This document shows positions 53,370 to 63,500 of a stretch of DNA of 64,000 nt, one piece after another. The notes below the pieces were generated by a model, which made no database searches, had not been told where the DNA came from, and saw only the letters and a program-made list of their open reading frames with translations. The first letter of the stretch is position 1, and each line of letters starts with the position of its first letter. The translations under genes were made by a program, and so were the position numbers. The stretch spans positions 124,001 to 188,000 of the forward strand of contig NC_018475.1 in the NCBI RefSeq assembly GCF_000277815.2. Reading direction: 5' to 3'. The stretch is from Encephalitozoon hellem ATCC 50504 (taxonomy: Eukaryota; Microsporidia; Unikaryonidae).

Positions 53370-54104
53370 CTACTTTTCTACTAGACTCGTCTTCACAATC
53401 CTCATATAGAACACACATCCCTCTCTTCCTATTTCTTCAGGGTGTGACATGACTTCGTACTCATCTACACTAATTCTCTTCTTGAACATGGGACAGTCAA
53501 GAACAATTGTTTCGTATTCCCCTCCCTCTCCACAGAAATTTACCTCCTCCTGTGCCGAATTCAGGCAATCAAAAATCCTATCTAGACTCATATTTATGCA
53601 TTCCCTTCCCAAAATAGACGATGCAACCTTCACTATTCTTGCATCCATGCCACAAGATATCATCTCTGTAAGCAGCATCTTCTGGTCCATTTCCCAAAGT
53701 GGAGATAGGCATTCAAGAGACAATCTATTGCACACATTCTCAACCCTATTTTTTTGGTATCTAGACAAAATCGCTCCTGATGACACACCCTCAAACTCTA
53801 TTTTCTCTTTGATGTGAGAAATGGCGGCATGGAGATCCTCAACCTCGTCTCCCTCCTCTCTATTGTACTCCAGGCTTTGGTTTATACTTCTACACCTGGT
53901 ATGATAAATAAAAACAGGGATGTCTAGACACTCTCCAAGCATTTCAATCACTTCAGACCCAACAGTTTGGTACATGAACGAATCCTGATATCCGTCGCCG
54001 CATCTCATGTGCAGTAGTCCTACAGCTTGATGTCCTTCCTGCCCAAGGCAATGCATGGCATACAAACTATCTTTCCCTCCACTGGCAAGTGCAAGATACC
54101 TCAT
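53370..54104 (-). CDS. DPH6: Diphthine-ammonia ligase Dph6
   Basis: The 244-residue protein has the N-terminal PP-loop SGGKDS (ALASGGKDSLYAMH), GLLHMR, and the C-terminal GEGGEYETIVLDCPMFKKRI block of the family. It amidates diphthine on eEF2 in the last step of diphthamide synthesis. Length fits the animal and archaeal form; the yeast protein has extra C-terminal domains. The frame opens at a TTG (54152); the ATG is 54104. Confidence 0.87.
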   Translation of the reverse strand: MRYLALASGGKDSLYAMHCLGQEGHQAVGLLHMRCGDGYQDSFMYQTVGSEVIEMLGECLDIPVFIYHTRCRSINQSLEYNREEGDEVEDLHAAISHIKEKIEFEGVSSGAILSRYQKNRVENVCNRLSLECLSPLWEMDQKMLLTEMISCGMDARIVKVASSILGRECINMSLDRIFDCLNSAQEEVNFCGEGGEYETIVLDCPMFKKRISVDEYEVMSHPEEIGREGCVFYMRIVKTSLVEK

Positions 54105-54162
54105 CCTTCGAGGACTAAAATTTTCACTGCATAAAGAAACAGGATACACCAATAATTCGACT

Positions 54163-55464
54163 CTAATGATCTTTAATTTTCCTGATCATCTCCTCAGCCT
54201 CCTTCGGCATGTCGATTCCTTTGGAATAGTAGAATAGCATTTCCCCTTTGTCCATAGACAATATAGGATCAAACACCTTCCACAGAACTTCTGCCTCATG
54301 GGAGCTTACACTGTTGAACTCCTTATCTCTTATAAGACTATCAAAAATAATCTCATAGTCACGGTATTCTCCATGGCTGTCACGCATTAGATTGTTAATC
54401 TCCTTCTTATCATGCAGAACATATCTAGAAGGCTCTGCTCCAACAAAAACCTCTAGAAAAACCTCGCATTCAGGATAAATATTGAAAACTAGCCTCACAG
54501 TCTCTATTTCGTCAATATGGACAACCCTGCTAGGCGCCTGGTCTCCACAAAAGAGGTCGATGCATTTCGCAAACGCTTCTCTTTTGAACTCAACTGCTAT
54601 CTCTGTTCTCTTTTCGTTCATCCCTTTTCCAGCAACAATGATAAAGGGAACCTTGGACCATCGGGGTAAACTTATGCTCACCGGAACCATACAAAACGTT
54701 TCTGTACTGGAGTCCCTGTGAATCTCCTTGCTGTAATCGTCATATTGTCCATAAAGACATTTCTCAGCGTCAATGGTGCATGCCTCAAAAACTCTTAGCC
54801 TCTCCGATGCCTCTATGGTCTTCGATGGGTCCACCACGCCGGATGCAACAACCCCGAGAAGCTCGGCCATGTGATTTTGAACTATGTCCTTTATAATTCC
54901 GTTTTTATCGAAGTAATTCCTCCCTTCTCCTCCAAGAACCTCCTTTGATGTTATCTCAACAGCCTTCACATACCTACTATTCATCACCTCTTGGATAGCC
55001 ATGGACTCCCTTATAATCCTAGGGATCGCTACCACTAGTGGCTTCAGAAGATAGTGGTCTATAAACCTCGCCTTGCTCAGGTCAAACTCCTTTATCTTCT
55101 CAAAAGATTCACTCGTCTCTCCGTACGGCTTCTCAACTCCAACCGCCTTGTAGTCAAGCTTCGATATCTCGCTGAATAGACAAGCATAAACAGAAGGCGG
55201 CACAGCAAAGTACAGCACAGTCTCAGAGTCTACAATGTCCCTGAGCTTCGAAAGGTCGTCATAGGATCCTCGAACATAGGTAACTCTTGAGAGAAATTCG
55301 GGGGAATAGTTCCCAACCTCCTCGAGGACCTCCGAAAATGCAGTATCATACTTAGTTCTTGCATATCCAACCACCTCAACACCCTCTAGGTTTACTCTAG
55401 AAAGTGCCGGAAAGAGCTTTCTTTTTGCAAGATCACCGCTGGACCCAAAAATAACGACCTTCAT
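54163..55464 (-). CDS. ZWF1: Glucose-6-phosphate 1-dehydrogenase
   Basis: The product has 433 residues. The NADP fold starts FGSSGDLAKRKLFPAL; GVEKPYG and RFIDHYLLK (active-site region, usually RIDHYLGK) follow; then the large beta-plus-alpha domain with GKGMNEKRTEI and NIYPECEVF. It is the first enzyme of the oxidative pentose phosphate pathway and supplies NADPH. It is about 70 residues shorter than yeast Zwf1. The catalytic histidine (DHY) is kept. The first ATG of the frame is used. Confidence 0.9.
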   Translation of the reverse strand: MKVVIFGSSGDLAKRKLFPALSRVNLEGVEVVGYARTKYDTAFSEVLEEVGNYSPEFLSRVTYVRGSYDDLSKLRDIVDSETVLYFAVPPSVYACLFSEISKLDYKAVGVEKPYGETSESFEKIKEFDLSKARFIDHYLLKPLVVAIPRIIRESMAIQEVMNSRYVKAVEITSKEVLGGEGRNYFDKNGIIKDIVQNHMAELLGVVASGVVDPSKTIEASERLRVFEACTIDAEKCLYGQYDDYSKEIHRDSSTETFCMVPVSISLPRWSKVPFIIVAGKGMNEKRTEIAVEFKREAFAKCIDLFCGDQAPSRVVHIDEIETVRLVFNIYPECEVFLEVFVGAEPSRYVLHDKKEINNLMRDSHGEYRDYEIIFDSLIRDKEFNSVSSHEAEVLWKVFDPILSMDKGEMLFYYSKGIDMPKEAEEMIRKIKDH

Positions 55465-55615
55465 GGGTCAGCTAAAATGTTTCCTGCTTAAATAATAATT
55501 TTTCATGGTTTGGAATAATCTAATAGGATCTCACGAATATCCTCAAGTCAACGCCCATCAATTGGAGAGCAGAACGTCTGACTAATGAATAACAACATGA
55601 AACAAGGCCCGCAGG

Positions 55616-56215
55616 TCAATGCCTTTGGATTCGAATGAAGTCGACATTGATGGTCTTTTTGTCCTTCTTGTGAAAGTCGTGCTTCCTTGGAAGCTCATAT
55701 TTTATCTCTGCCAGAACTTTTACATTTGGATATCTTGCAGTTATGTATTTCCTGGTACTTGTTTTGTGGAGGGAATACACCACGTTGCAGAGCTCAAGAG
55801 CCTTGTCAACGGCCTTTATGTCTGCATGCTTTATCTTTGTGCCAAATGGAGGATTGATCATCGCAGTATTAAATCTACCTTCGATGAAAGTAAGATCGTC
55901 AATGGAACACCTCAGAAGATCTATGTTGATTCCAAATTCATAGTTATTTAGCCTGAACATCTCCAGAGCCTCTGGACACAAATCAACTCCAAGAATATAC
56001 GAGGGAGAAAAGTATCCACATGCAAAAGACAGCATCCCTGTTCCACAGCATAGATCCAAAATGGACTTTCCCTCAATGTCGTCATATGTGTGGTGAGCAA
56101 CACTGACCATCGATGCAGCTATATCTGGGGGCGTCATGTATTGCTCAAGCCCAACACTCATTTTACGGAAGTCCCTAACTTTAGAAAGTTTCATCTTCAG
56201 TTCCTTGATTTTCAT
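55616..56215 (-). CDS. METTL5: METTL5-type rRNA N6-adenine methyltransferase
   Basis: The 199-residue protein matches METTL5 along its length: LEQYMTPPDIAASM, TYDDIEGKSILDLCCGTGMLSF (SAM motif), GVDLCPEAL, MINPPFGTK (catalytic NPPF), VYSLHKTSTRKYI and the C-terminal FHKKDKKTINVDFIRI. The family makes m6A1832 in 18S rRNA with Trmt112 as partner. The start is the first ATG. The tRNA-Thr gene lies 57 bp upstream on the same strand. Confidence 0.88.
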   Translation of the reverse strand: MKIKELKMKLSKVRDFRKMSVGLEQYMTPPDIAASMVSVAHHTYDDIEGKSILDLCCGTGMLSFACGYFSPSYILGVDLCPEALEMFRLNNYEFGINIDLLRCSIDDLTFIEGRFNTAMINPPFGTKIKHADIKAVDKALELCNVVYSLHKTSTRKYITARYPNVKVLAEIKYELPRKHDFHKKDKKTINVDFIRIQRH

Positions 56216-56267
56216 GAAGAATATGAGAAAACCTTTTCTGGGCTACAAAACACGTGTGCTTTTTGCC

Positions 56268-56271
56268 AAAA
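56268..56271 (-). terminator. Pol III terminator of tRNA-Thr
   Basis: On the minus strand four T residues directly follow the discriminator base of the tRNA, which is enough for RNA polymerase III termination. Confidence 0.7.
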
Positions 56272-56344
56272 AGCCACCACTGGGATTCGAACCCAGGACC
56301 CTTAGCTTACAAAGCTAAAGCTCTACCTACTGAGCTATAGTGGC
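56272..56344 (-). tRNA. tRNA-Thr, anticodon TGT
   Basis: The 73-nt cloverleaf is complete: a 7-bp acceptor (GCCACTA with TGGTGGC, one G-T pair), D arm GCTC...GAGC, anticodon stem TTAGC/GCTAA with loop TTTGTAA (anticodon TGT, reads ACA), a 5-nt variable region, and T arm CTGGG-TTCGAAT-CCCAG. The A box TAGCTCAGTAGG and B box GGTTCGAATCC are both perfect. No intron; CCA is not encoded. It is the only tRNA gene I found in the window. Confidence 0.95.
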
Positions 56345-56447
56345 TCACACGCAGGGCGACACACAGCCATTCGCGGTAGCATGGGACGGCAAAAAAACCC
56401 TGCAGGATCGGAAGAAGAAGTTGTTACAAGAAGTTCAGCAAAAGGTT

Positions 56448-57137
56448 TTACTCTTTGTTAAAGTCGTCAACATCATAAGACCCTACCTTAACCCATCCAG
56501 ACTCGTCCATATAGTATAGATTGATAGATCCTCCAGAGTATGCATCTCGGTGCGCTGCGTGGAAAATAGCCCTCTTCGCAAGCTCCAAAGCCTCCTCCTT
56601 ATCCATATCAAACCTATAAGACGAAGAAAGAATTCCATAAGCTATTGTGGACCCGCTACCCACAGAAAACAGATTGCCCTTAATTCTCCTTCCATCGTCA
56701 TCAACATAGTAAATACTTGGCATGGACCCATCATATCCACATATCATTGTTCCCATCGAGAGCCCGTATCCCTTATATCTGTACACACAATTGCTTAGGT
56801 ACATGCTTGCTGCTGCTGCAGTTATCCTTCTCCCATTGGTGAGCTCATAGTTCTTTGCATACAAACCCATAAGCTTCTCCCAAAAAAAGCAATCTGCAGC
56901 TCCCCCAGCCATCGTTCCAAGCAAATTCCTGTTTATCTCAATTACCTTGTTCACGGTCTGGGAAGCTATATATGATCCAGACGTAGCTCTTGAATCGACC
57001 GCTATGGCCATCCCCTCCCTAAACACAAAGGCAAGGGTTGTTGTTCCGTGGTATGGCTTTATTATTGATTCAACCAATCTCTGGTCTATACAAGTTGCAT
57101 CAACTCTCCTGACGTCTCTTTTCAATGTTTCTTCCAT
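56448..57137 (-). CDS. PRE2: 20S proteasome subunit beta5 (chymotrypsin-like)
   Basis: The 229-residue product has a 31-residue propeptide ending HG, then TTTLAF with Thr32 as the mature catalytic Thr1. [14 protein letters not shown] (Lys33 equivalent) and TMAGGAADC mark beta5. It provides the chymotrypsin-like activity. The propeptide is shorter than yeast Pre2's. The frame opens at a TTG (57179); the ATG is 57137. It is divergent from the TFIIIC gene, 65 bp apart. Confidence 0.93.
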   Translation of the reverse strand: MEETLKRDVRRVDATCIDQRLVESIIKPYHGTTTLAFVFREGMAIAVDSRATSGSYIASQTVNKVIEINRNLLGTMAGGAADCFFWEKLMGLYAKNYELTNGRRITAAAASMYLSNCVYRYKGYGLSMGTMICGYDGSMPSIYYVDDDGRRIKGNLFSVGSGSTIAYGILSSSYRFDMDKEEALELAKRAIFHAAHRDAYSGGSINLYYMDESGWVKVGSYDVDDFNKE

Positions 57138-57202
57138 CAGAGGGGTTCTGAACACAAGAAGGTGTAGAAGTACGATCAATTACAAAGGAGACCCCGAAAG
57201 AA

Positions 57203-59548
57203 ATGGAAAAGCTGAAGGAAAAGATCTTTCAATTTGGAATATATGGAGCAAAGCTGGAAAAACTCACCAAAGATGAAATAGAAATGGCCATTGAAGAGCC
57301 GTGGGTGGAAATAATACAGACAGATACTGTGGAGAAACTGAAAAGACACTTTACCACTGACTGCTTGAGGGTTGATACAAATAGATCCATGTTAAAGAGT
57401 TATGACTGGAGCGACTTGTACGTAAGGATGGGAACCCTAGCATGGAAAGATTATCTGACTGCAGGAACATTTAACTTTACATCGAAGGAATACTTTTTGA
57501 TAATGAATCTTCTGATAGAAACCAAGGGGTATGTAGATAACGTGGAGCTCAGAAAGCTGTGCTTAGACCCCAAGAAGACACACTACTGTATTAACAGACT
57601 TGCAAAAAAGGGGTTTATTGAGTACAGAACATCTGATGAAGCTGAGAAGAAAAGCTTCATATATAAGGTTAGAGTGATAATAGACGAAAAGGGGTTTGTG
57701 ACACGATGCGTAGAGAGTCAGCCGGCAGATCCAAGCCGGGCTGGATCTTGTGGGAAATTCCGTATGTTTGAGTACAGAATTGATATCGGGCTCTATGATA
57801 ACATTAGAAGTATGATTCTAAGCTCTGAGAGGGGGATAATTACAGAAGATTTGAAGAACAAGCTCGGTGTTAGCTCCAAGATCGGATATAAGCTCCTCAA
57901 TAAGGTTTTTAATGAGGAGAAAGAGGTTTTCAAGAGAGTCAAGGAGTTTGAGGGCAGAGTTAGAAGATACAGATATCATGCTGCCAGCAGAAGGGCCTTT
58001 CCTGCAACTGAAAGAGGAGAAAAAGGTGTGGGATACATAACTTCTGAAGAAAGAGTGATGGCAATTAAAAAGCTCATGTCGATGAGTCCTATTCTCCAGC
58101 TTGACAAGAGAACCTATGAGAAGCTCCAAGAGATTACGGGATGGAGATACGAATTTGATAGAAGAACTATAATCAAGGCAGCCATTCTTGCAGGATTCAA
58201 GATATACAAGCAAAAGAGAGGAAGAGAAGGAAAGTGTAGTAGATACATGATAATGAGGAACGAGATGGTTGAATCTGATGTCAAGGCTTTGGAGATGTCG
58301 AACTGTGATTCCCAAGAAAACATGTCTGAGTTCCAGAGGAAAATATATAGCATCTTTGTCAATTCTCCAAAACTCGTGGAAATGGATAATGGATATGTCC
58401 CATTGAGAGAGGAAAGGCTGAAGCTATTATACAAGTTCCTTATTGAGAAAATGTCCTCCAAAGAAGTCGAGTCTCTGGGATTCGATTGGGAGGTGATAGG
58501 GGAGATGGAGTTCGATCTCCTATTGTCTATTATTCCTTTCAGCAGAATCGGCTTAAAGGAATCCTTGTGTAGGTTTATAGATTCTGGAGAAGCCGACACA
58601 GATGCATTCAAAATAAGAAATTATACATTGCATGGTGAAATAGAAGAACCCTATTGCAGCAGCTCAGTAGGGAAGACAGTTGCGGAGGTTATTAATATGG
58701 AGCTTCCACAAAGCATAAAGAAGTTGATAAGGTTGAAGGTAGGGATAGGAAACTTTGCCTCACTGTTCAAGCAGTTAAACGATCTTAGAGTTCTCGACAT
58801 TTCAATTTCGAGTGAGAAAGTTGTGGTGAAGAAAACAGACATGGATCTTTCCTCAGGAATAAAAGCCCTCGAGAAGGCTAAAAGAGCTAAGGGTGGAGGG
58901 AAATATATCTGTTTGAGTAGGAGGATCGAGTTTTTCAAAAAGGTATGTAATGTTGAGGAAAAAGGGTTCTATGACGAGGCATATAAGGTCATCTATACAG
59001 AGTTCAAGGGAGACGAATTTGAGGCTATGTTTGACAGGCTAAAAATGTTCAGGGACGAGGAGGTCGACGACCAAAAGCAAAGCACGTTTGAAAGGCTATA
59101 TATGGGGTTCAAGAAAAACATAATTGAACTTGGATGGCTAGGCACACTTGACTTCAACTCATATTCTGTTTCTGAGGCCAAAAGAGCACTCAAGGCCCTT
59201 TCTAGAGACAAAATAATAGCAAACTACAAAGGGATAAAGAAAGTCGAGTTTGTTACACCCCATGAAAGCTTTCTGAGAGTAATTAATAAGAAGTATGATG
59301 TGTTCAGGTTCAAGGGATACCACGAACATAAGGGTATGGGATACTTCTCACATTACTTCGACCTGGTCTATTACACTCTAGCAACTTCTGGTTCTCTAGA
59401 AATCAACGAACTAATCTCTCGAATAAGATTCATTGCTAATTTTGAGATGGAAATGTTTCTTTCAGAATATAAAAAAGTGTTCAAAGTTTCCAATCTTAAC
59501 AATACTAGAATTGTTTCTCTTGGAATATTTATGGATCCGTTTGAATAA
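57203..59548 (+). CDS. TFC3: TFIIIC B-block binding subunit, tau138-like (TFC3)
   Basis: The protein has 781 residues. Winged-helix units occur early: FTSKEYFLIMNLLIETKGYVDNVELRKLCLDPKKTHYCINRLAKKGFIEYR (about 90-140) and SSERGIITEDLKNKLGVSSKIGYKLLNKV (about 205-235). The B-block-binding domain of Tfc3 has this arrangement, with a wHTH opening 'ILxxI...G....L...L..DPK...Y.L..L...GLI'. It would bind the tRNA B box. Yeast Tfc3 has 1,160 residues. The assignment rests on pattern and size, not a full alignment. ATG 57203 follows accccgaaagaa. Confidence 0.6.
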   Translation: MEKLKEKIFQFGIYGAKLEKLTKDEIEMAIEEPWVEIIQTDTVEKLKRHFTTDCLRVDTNRSMLKSYDWSDLYVRMGTLAWKDYLTAGTFNFTSKEYFLIMNLLIETKGYVDNVELRKLCLDPKKTHYCINRLAKKGFIEYRTSDEAEKKSFIYKVRVIIDEKGFVTRCVESQPADPSRAGSCGKFRMFEYRIDIGLYDNIRSMILSSERGIITEDLKNKLGVSSKIGYKLLNKVFNEEKEVFKRVKEFEGRVRRYRYHAASRRAFPATERGEKGVGYITSEERVMAIKKLMSMSPILQLDKRTYEKLQEITGWRYEFDRRTIIKAAILAGFKIYKQKRGREGKCSRYMIMRNEMVESDVKALEMSNCDSQENMSEFQRKIYSIFVNSPKLVEMDNGYVPLREERLKLLYKFLIEKMSSKEVESLGFDWEVIGEMEFDLLLSIIPFSRIGLKESLCRFIDSGEADTDAFKIRNYTLHGEIEEPYCSSSVGKTVAEVINMELPQSIKKLIRLKVGIGNFASLFKQLNDLRVLDISISSEKVVVKKTDMDLSSGIKALEKAKRAKGGGKYICLSRRIEFFKKVCNVEEKGFYDEAYKVIYTEFKGDEFEAMFDRLKMFRDEEVDDQKQSTFERLYMGFKKNIIELGWLGTLDFNSYSVSEAKRALKALSRDKIIANYKGIKKVEFVTPHESFLRVINKKYDVFRFKGYHEHKGMGYFSHYFDLVYYTLATSGSLEINELISRIRFIANFEMEMFLSEYKKVFKVSNLNNTRIVSLGIFMDPFE

Positions 59549-59572
59549 GAATGTAGCGGCTCTTATGTACTT

Positions 59573-59591
59573 CTTCAATCGAGAATTGAAG
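59573..59591 (+). repeat. Short inverted repeat after TFC3
   Basis: CTTCAAT and ATTGAAG flank the 5-nt loop CGAGA, a perfect 7-bp stem 24 nt past the TFC3 stop. It could be a 3' processing signal, but so short a stem may be chance. Confidence 0.3.
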
Positions 59592-59728
59592 GCTGCTAAG
59601 GTAATTTAATAATAAAAGCACAGTACAATGATATCTATTTTAGACATGCTGTTTAATTTTATTTCTTTCGAAACCATATGCCCAAAAATCTTGGCTAAGA
59701 CAGCGCCTAAACTTAATGTTTTAGTGCT

Positions 59729-59971
59729 TTATTCGTCTTCGCTAGAGCCTCCTGAAGATCCTCCACCGCCTACCTTGCCTAGAATCTCTTGTTGCTGTTG
59801 ATCTACAAGTCCCTTTACTTCTTCAGACTTTTGTTGTACGGCATCTCTAACGGCAGCACCAAGAGCACCTCCAACAGCACTTTGCAAACCTTCACCAGAA
59901 GTAGCGCTAGCATCGCCAAACATATATATAAAGCTCAGAAGTGAAGCCAGTGTTGTTTTGCCGAAGTTCAT
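59729..59971 (-). CDS. Small secreted helical protein
   Basis: The 80-residue protein has a signal peptide (about 1-23, ending ASA), a Gly/Ala-rich amphipathic helix (GGALGAAVRDAVQQKSEEVKGLVDQQQQEILGK in outline) and a Gly/Ser tail ending SSEDE. No family is recognised. A TATATAAAG box at -29 supports the start and suggests strong expression. It is divergent from the next small secreted gene, with 150 bp between them. Confidence 0.6.
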   Translation of the reverse strand: MNFGKTTLASLLSFIYMFGDASATSGEGLQSAVGGALGAAVRDAVQQKSEEVKGLVDQQQQEILGKVGGGGSSGGSSEDE

Positions 59972-59991
59972 GATGTGCTGGAGATGCTGAT

Positions 59992-60000
59992 CTTTATATA
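59992..60000 (-). promoter_or_regulatory. TATA box of the small secreted gene at 59971
   Basis: On the minus strand TATATAAAG lies 29 to 21 nt before ATG 59971. It is the most canonical TATA box in the window. Confidence 0.65.
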
Positions 60001-60121
60001 CTTTCCACTCTCCTTTTTTCTCCTTTCAGCATGGTCCTATTTGGTAGAGGCTTTGATTGTAAAGGGGAACTATCTTCAGGAGATTGAAGAAGGAAAGTAG
60101 CAGGAGAAGCTATTCAGGACC

Positions 60122-60532
60122 ATGGTGCATTTAGCTATACTTTTATTTTACATAGGAATTCATGCCTCTGATCCGGACGAGAAACTGAAGGAGGCAATAA
60201 AGACAACTATAAAAGAAGAGGTCACAAAAGAAATGTATGATATTGTAGACAAAGCCACAAATGATATGAGGGAAGATTTAGAAAGAAGAATCGATTATCT
60301 TATCTCCGGGAAGGAGGGGGAGGAAGATGTGATGGTAAATGTGTCAATGCAAGACACAGAAGAAGGGAAAGAAGAGATGTCCGCTACCTTTATTTTAAAG
60401 AAAGTTGGGGAAAGTCTGGGTATTTTGGTTATACTTCTTCTGATTATATATCTAGTTACAAAGATTTTTGAGTACTACCGAAAGCTAAAGGACTGCTCTG
60501 AGGGAGGTTTTGAAGACTATGATAACTTATAA
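60122..60532 (+). CDS. Small type I membrane protein with coiled-coil ectodomain
   Basis: The 136-residue protein has a signal peptide (about 1-16, MVHLAILLFYIGIHAS), an acidic/basic helical ectodomain (KLKEAIKTTIKEEVTKEMYDIVDKA), a transmembrane helix at 97-114 and a short cytosolic tail ending FEDYDNL. No homologous family is recognised. Unlike its divergent neighbour it has no clear TATA box. Confidence 0.6.
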   Translation: MVHLAILLFYIGIHASDPDEKLKEAIKTTIKEEVTKEMYDIVDKATNDMREDLERRIDYLISGKEGEEDVMVNVSMQDTEEGKEEMSATFILKKVGESLGILVILLLIIYLVTKIFEYYRKLKDCSEGGFEDYDNL

Positions 60533-60588
60533 ATAAAACTTCTGAAATTTTTGTCTGTTATGATTTTGAATTTTCATCCAAGGGTGAG

Positions 60589-63500
60589 ATGAAGTTCAAG
60601 AAGCACAAGAAGAATGAGACGAGAGTTGGATTTCTAGGCAATTTGGAAAGACTAGCTGGGGAGGCTGTAAGGCTTGGGGTTTCTGTTGCAGTGTATGGAG
60701 AGGTTGGAAAGGCTTCTCTGGTGAGCAAACTTCACTCTGAATTTTGCGAAGAAGGAGGACGGTTAGTTGAGATTGATTCTCGGGAGATAGCTGATGCAAG
60801 AACATTGGGAGGGTTCTATGCGGTTAAAGAGGGAGATGTTGAATACATGAGTGGATTGCTTATTGAGTCGATGAGAAGTGGAGATTGGGTCCTGTTCAAA
60901 AGGATAGATAAAAACCACGGGTTGTTACAGTATCTGTACCCAGTCATCAAATATAGGAGATTATTAGGGAATGATGGAGAAGAGGTCTTGGGACATGAAA
61001 ACTTTAGGCTGTTCTTCACTTCTGAGGACAGGTTTGATGTGGATGACGTTGTATTTGTGGGGCCTCTTAGGTTTATGTTTGAGGACGCAATGAATATATT
61101 TGAGGTGGAGTGTGTTAGAAAGCTTCTTACCAAAGTTTTTGAGAGCATTTCTGATCAGTGGAAGGGATGCATGAGGGATAAGGAAGAGGAGTGTCAAGGG
61201 AGCTGCCCTAAGAATGTGTGCAGGGATGGTGAATGGTGCCTGTCGAAGGGGACTGGGGTCTGCGGGGCACATTTCCGATCTCTTCTGAAAATAAAGAAAA
61301 GAACGGAGGACATCAATGGAACTGGAATAGAAGAAAGAGTGAAGATATACCAATCTGTGTGCAATGTCCTGCTAAGGCATGGCTCTGACTCTTTAAGATG
61401 TTTGCTTGCTTTAAGCGAGGTTCCAAGTATTTCACTTCATGGGATTGACTTCGCCAAGACCAGTTGCGTTGAGTGGGGGATTTTCAATCTTTTATGGAAC
61501 ATCAATCACAGGGACCATACGCTGCTTGTTGGAGACACGGGCGTTGGAAAGACATCGATGATCCAGTATCTCAGCCAGAAGTCACACTTCTTCTTAGGAA
61601 AGAAAGCCAAGCTAAGAGTTGTAAACATGTCAGCAGACTTCGATGGATCAGATTTGATCGGAGGATATGGAACACTAGATATTAACAAGGCCATAGAAAA
61701 GCTATGCAATGAGGAAAAGATAAGTGTGCCGGTTTGTTATGGAAACAAGCAGAAGCTTGAATATCTAAGGCAGAAAATTTCTCTAAAGATCAAGGAAGGC
61801 ATTTCTGACTCTGCAAGCACCATCAAGAGGATCGATGATCTAATTAAGCTACTAGAAAAGAAAGTGCCCTTTGTGTACAAAAAGGGGATTCTAACGGAAT
61901 GCATGGCAAATGGAGAGTGGCTGCTTCTGGATGAGATCAATCTTTCCTCTGAAGAGACATTGAACCTGATAGATGGAATTCTAGGCAAGAAAGAGATATT
62001 TCTCTATGAGAGCGGAGATGTAAGGCCACTTCGAATCCACCCAGAGTTTATGCTTTTTGGGTGTATGAATCCAGGAGGAGACTTTGGAAAGAAAAGATAT
62101 GAGGGAATTGAGTTCAACACTGTGTACGTTCATGATTTCAGCACCTCACTGAAGGACATCAATCTTGTGATTCATTCTGTACTCGGATACGAGGTATCTG
62201 AGGAAAGAAAGGGCAGAATAGGAGAGTTTTTTCTGGAGCTGAAGAATAAGGTTTTAAGGAGGGAGCTCAGCAATGTGGTCGAGCCATTGATAAGTGGGCG
62301 AAGTCTTGTTCGTGTGCTTAACTTTATTCGGAGGAGGGGCGAGGAAGAATTTGAACGATGTGTGTATGAAGCGTTTGATCTATTTGTATTTACTCAATTG
62401 GACTTTGTTAGCCGTTCCGTTGCAATTACACTTCTATCAAAATACTTTGCCATTCAGACAGAGCCTATGGAGAAAACCATAACCAAGGATGGATTTGTTC
62501 TAACGCGTAGGATTCAGACATATCTAAGAATCATGAAACTGGCTATTTTATCAAACTGTGCCTTGCTACTACAAGGCGATACCTCTACTGGAAAGACAAG
62601 TATGGTTTTGTTTTTGTCCAAAGAGATGAACAGGCGTGTGATCAGGATAAATAATCATGAGCATACCGAGGCGTCTGATTATATTGGTAGCTTTACCTCC
62701 ACAGGCAATGGAGTTGAGTTCCGGGAGGGGGTTCTTATAACGGCCATGAGGAGAGGAGACTGGATCATCCTTGATGAGCTGAATCTTGCATCGAGTGATG
62801 TTCTTGAGGTGCTAAACAGGCTTCTGGATGATAACAGGCAAATATATATTCCGGAGACCAATGAAACTGTGATTCCTCACAAGAACTTCCGAATATTTGC
62901 CACACAGAACATTGGATACGGAGGTAGGAAGGGGCTGAGTAAAGCGTTTAGAAACAGGTTTGTGGAAATGTTTTTCTGTGAAAGCGGTGAAGATGAGATA
63001 TTGGAAATATTACACGGAGCATCAAAACTTCCCAGAAGCTTCTGCAAGAAGATGGTTGAAGTTTATAGCGGTCTCAGGTCTAAGAGAAGTATCAATGCAT
63101 TTGTGACATTGAGAGACCTTTTCAAGTGGTCTAGCAGGGTTCCTAGAAGCTTGGCGGAGGTATGTTTTCTAGGAATGAGCATAGTATATGAAAGGCAAAG
63201 AGAGTCAAGAGACAGAAAGTGGGTACATCACATTTTCTCTGAGTCCTTTGGAAAGGCAGATGTGGAAAGATATGAAAGAATGATTACGGGAGAGGAAAAA
63301 GAATGTCTGGAGGATCTTCTGGGAGGAAAGGGCATTGACTTTACTTTTGAGGGGTTTCATAGAAGAAATTTTGTGCTTACTGATACATTTAAGAAGCTCA
63401 TAAACTTAGTGTTTCTAGCATGGAAATGCAAAGAACCGATTCTAATTGTTGGAGAGACAGGAATAGGAAAAACAAAGGCATGTGAGATAGTTAGCTCAGT

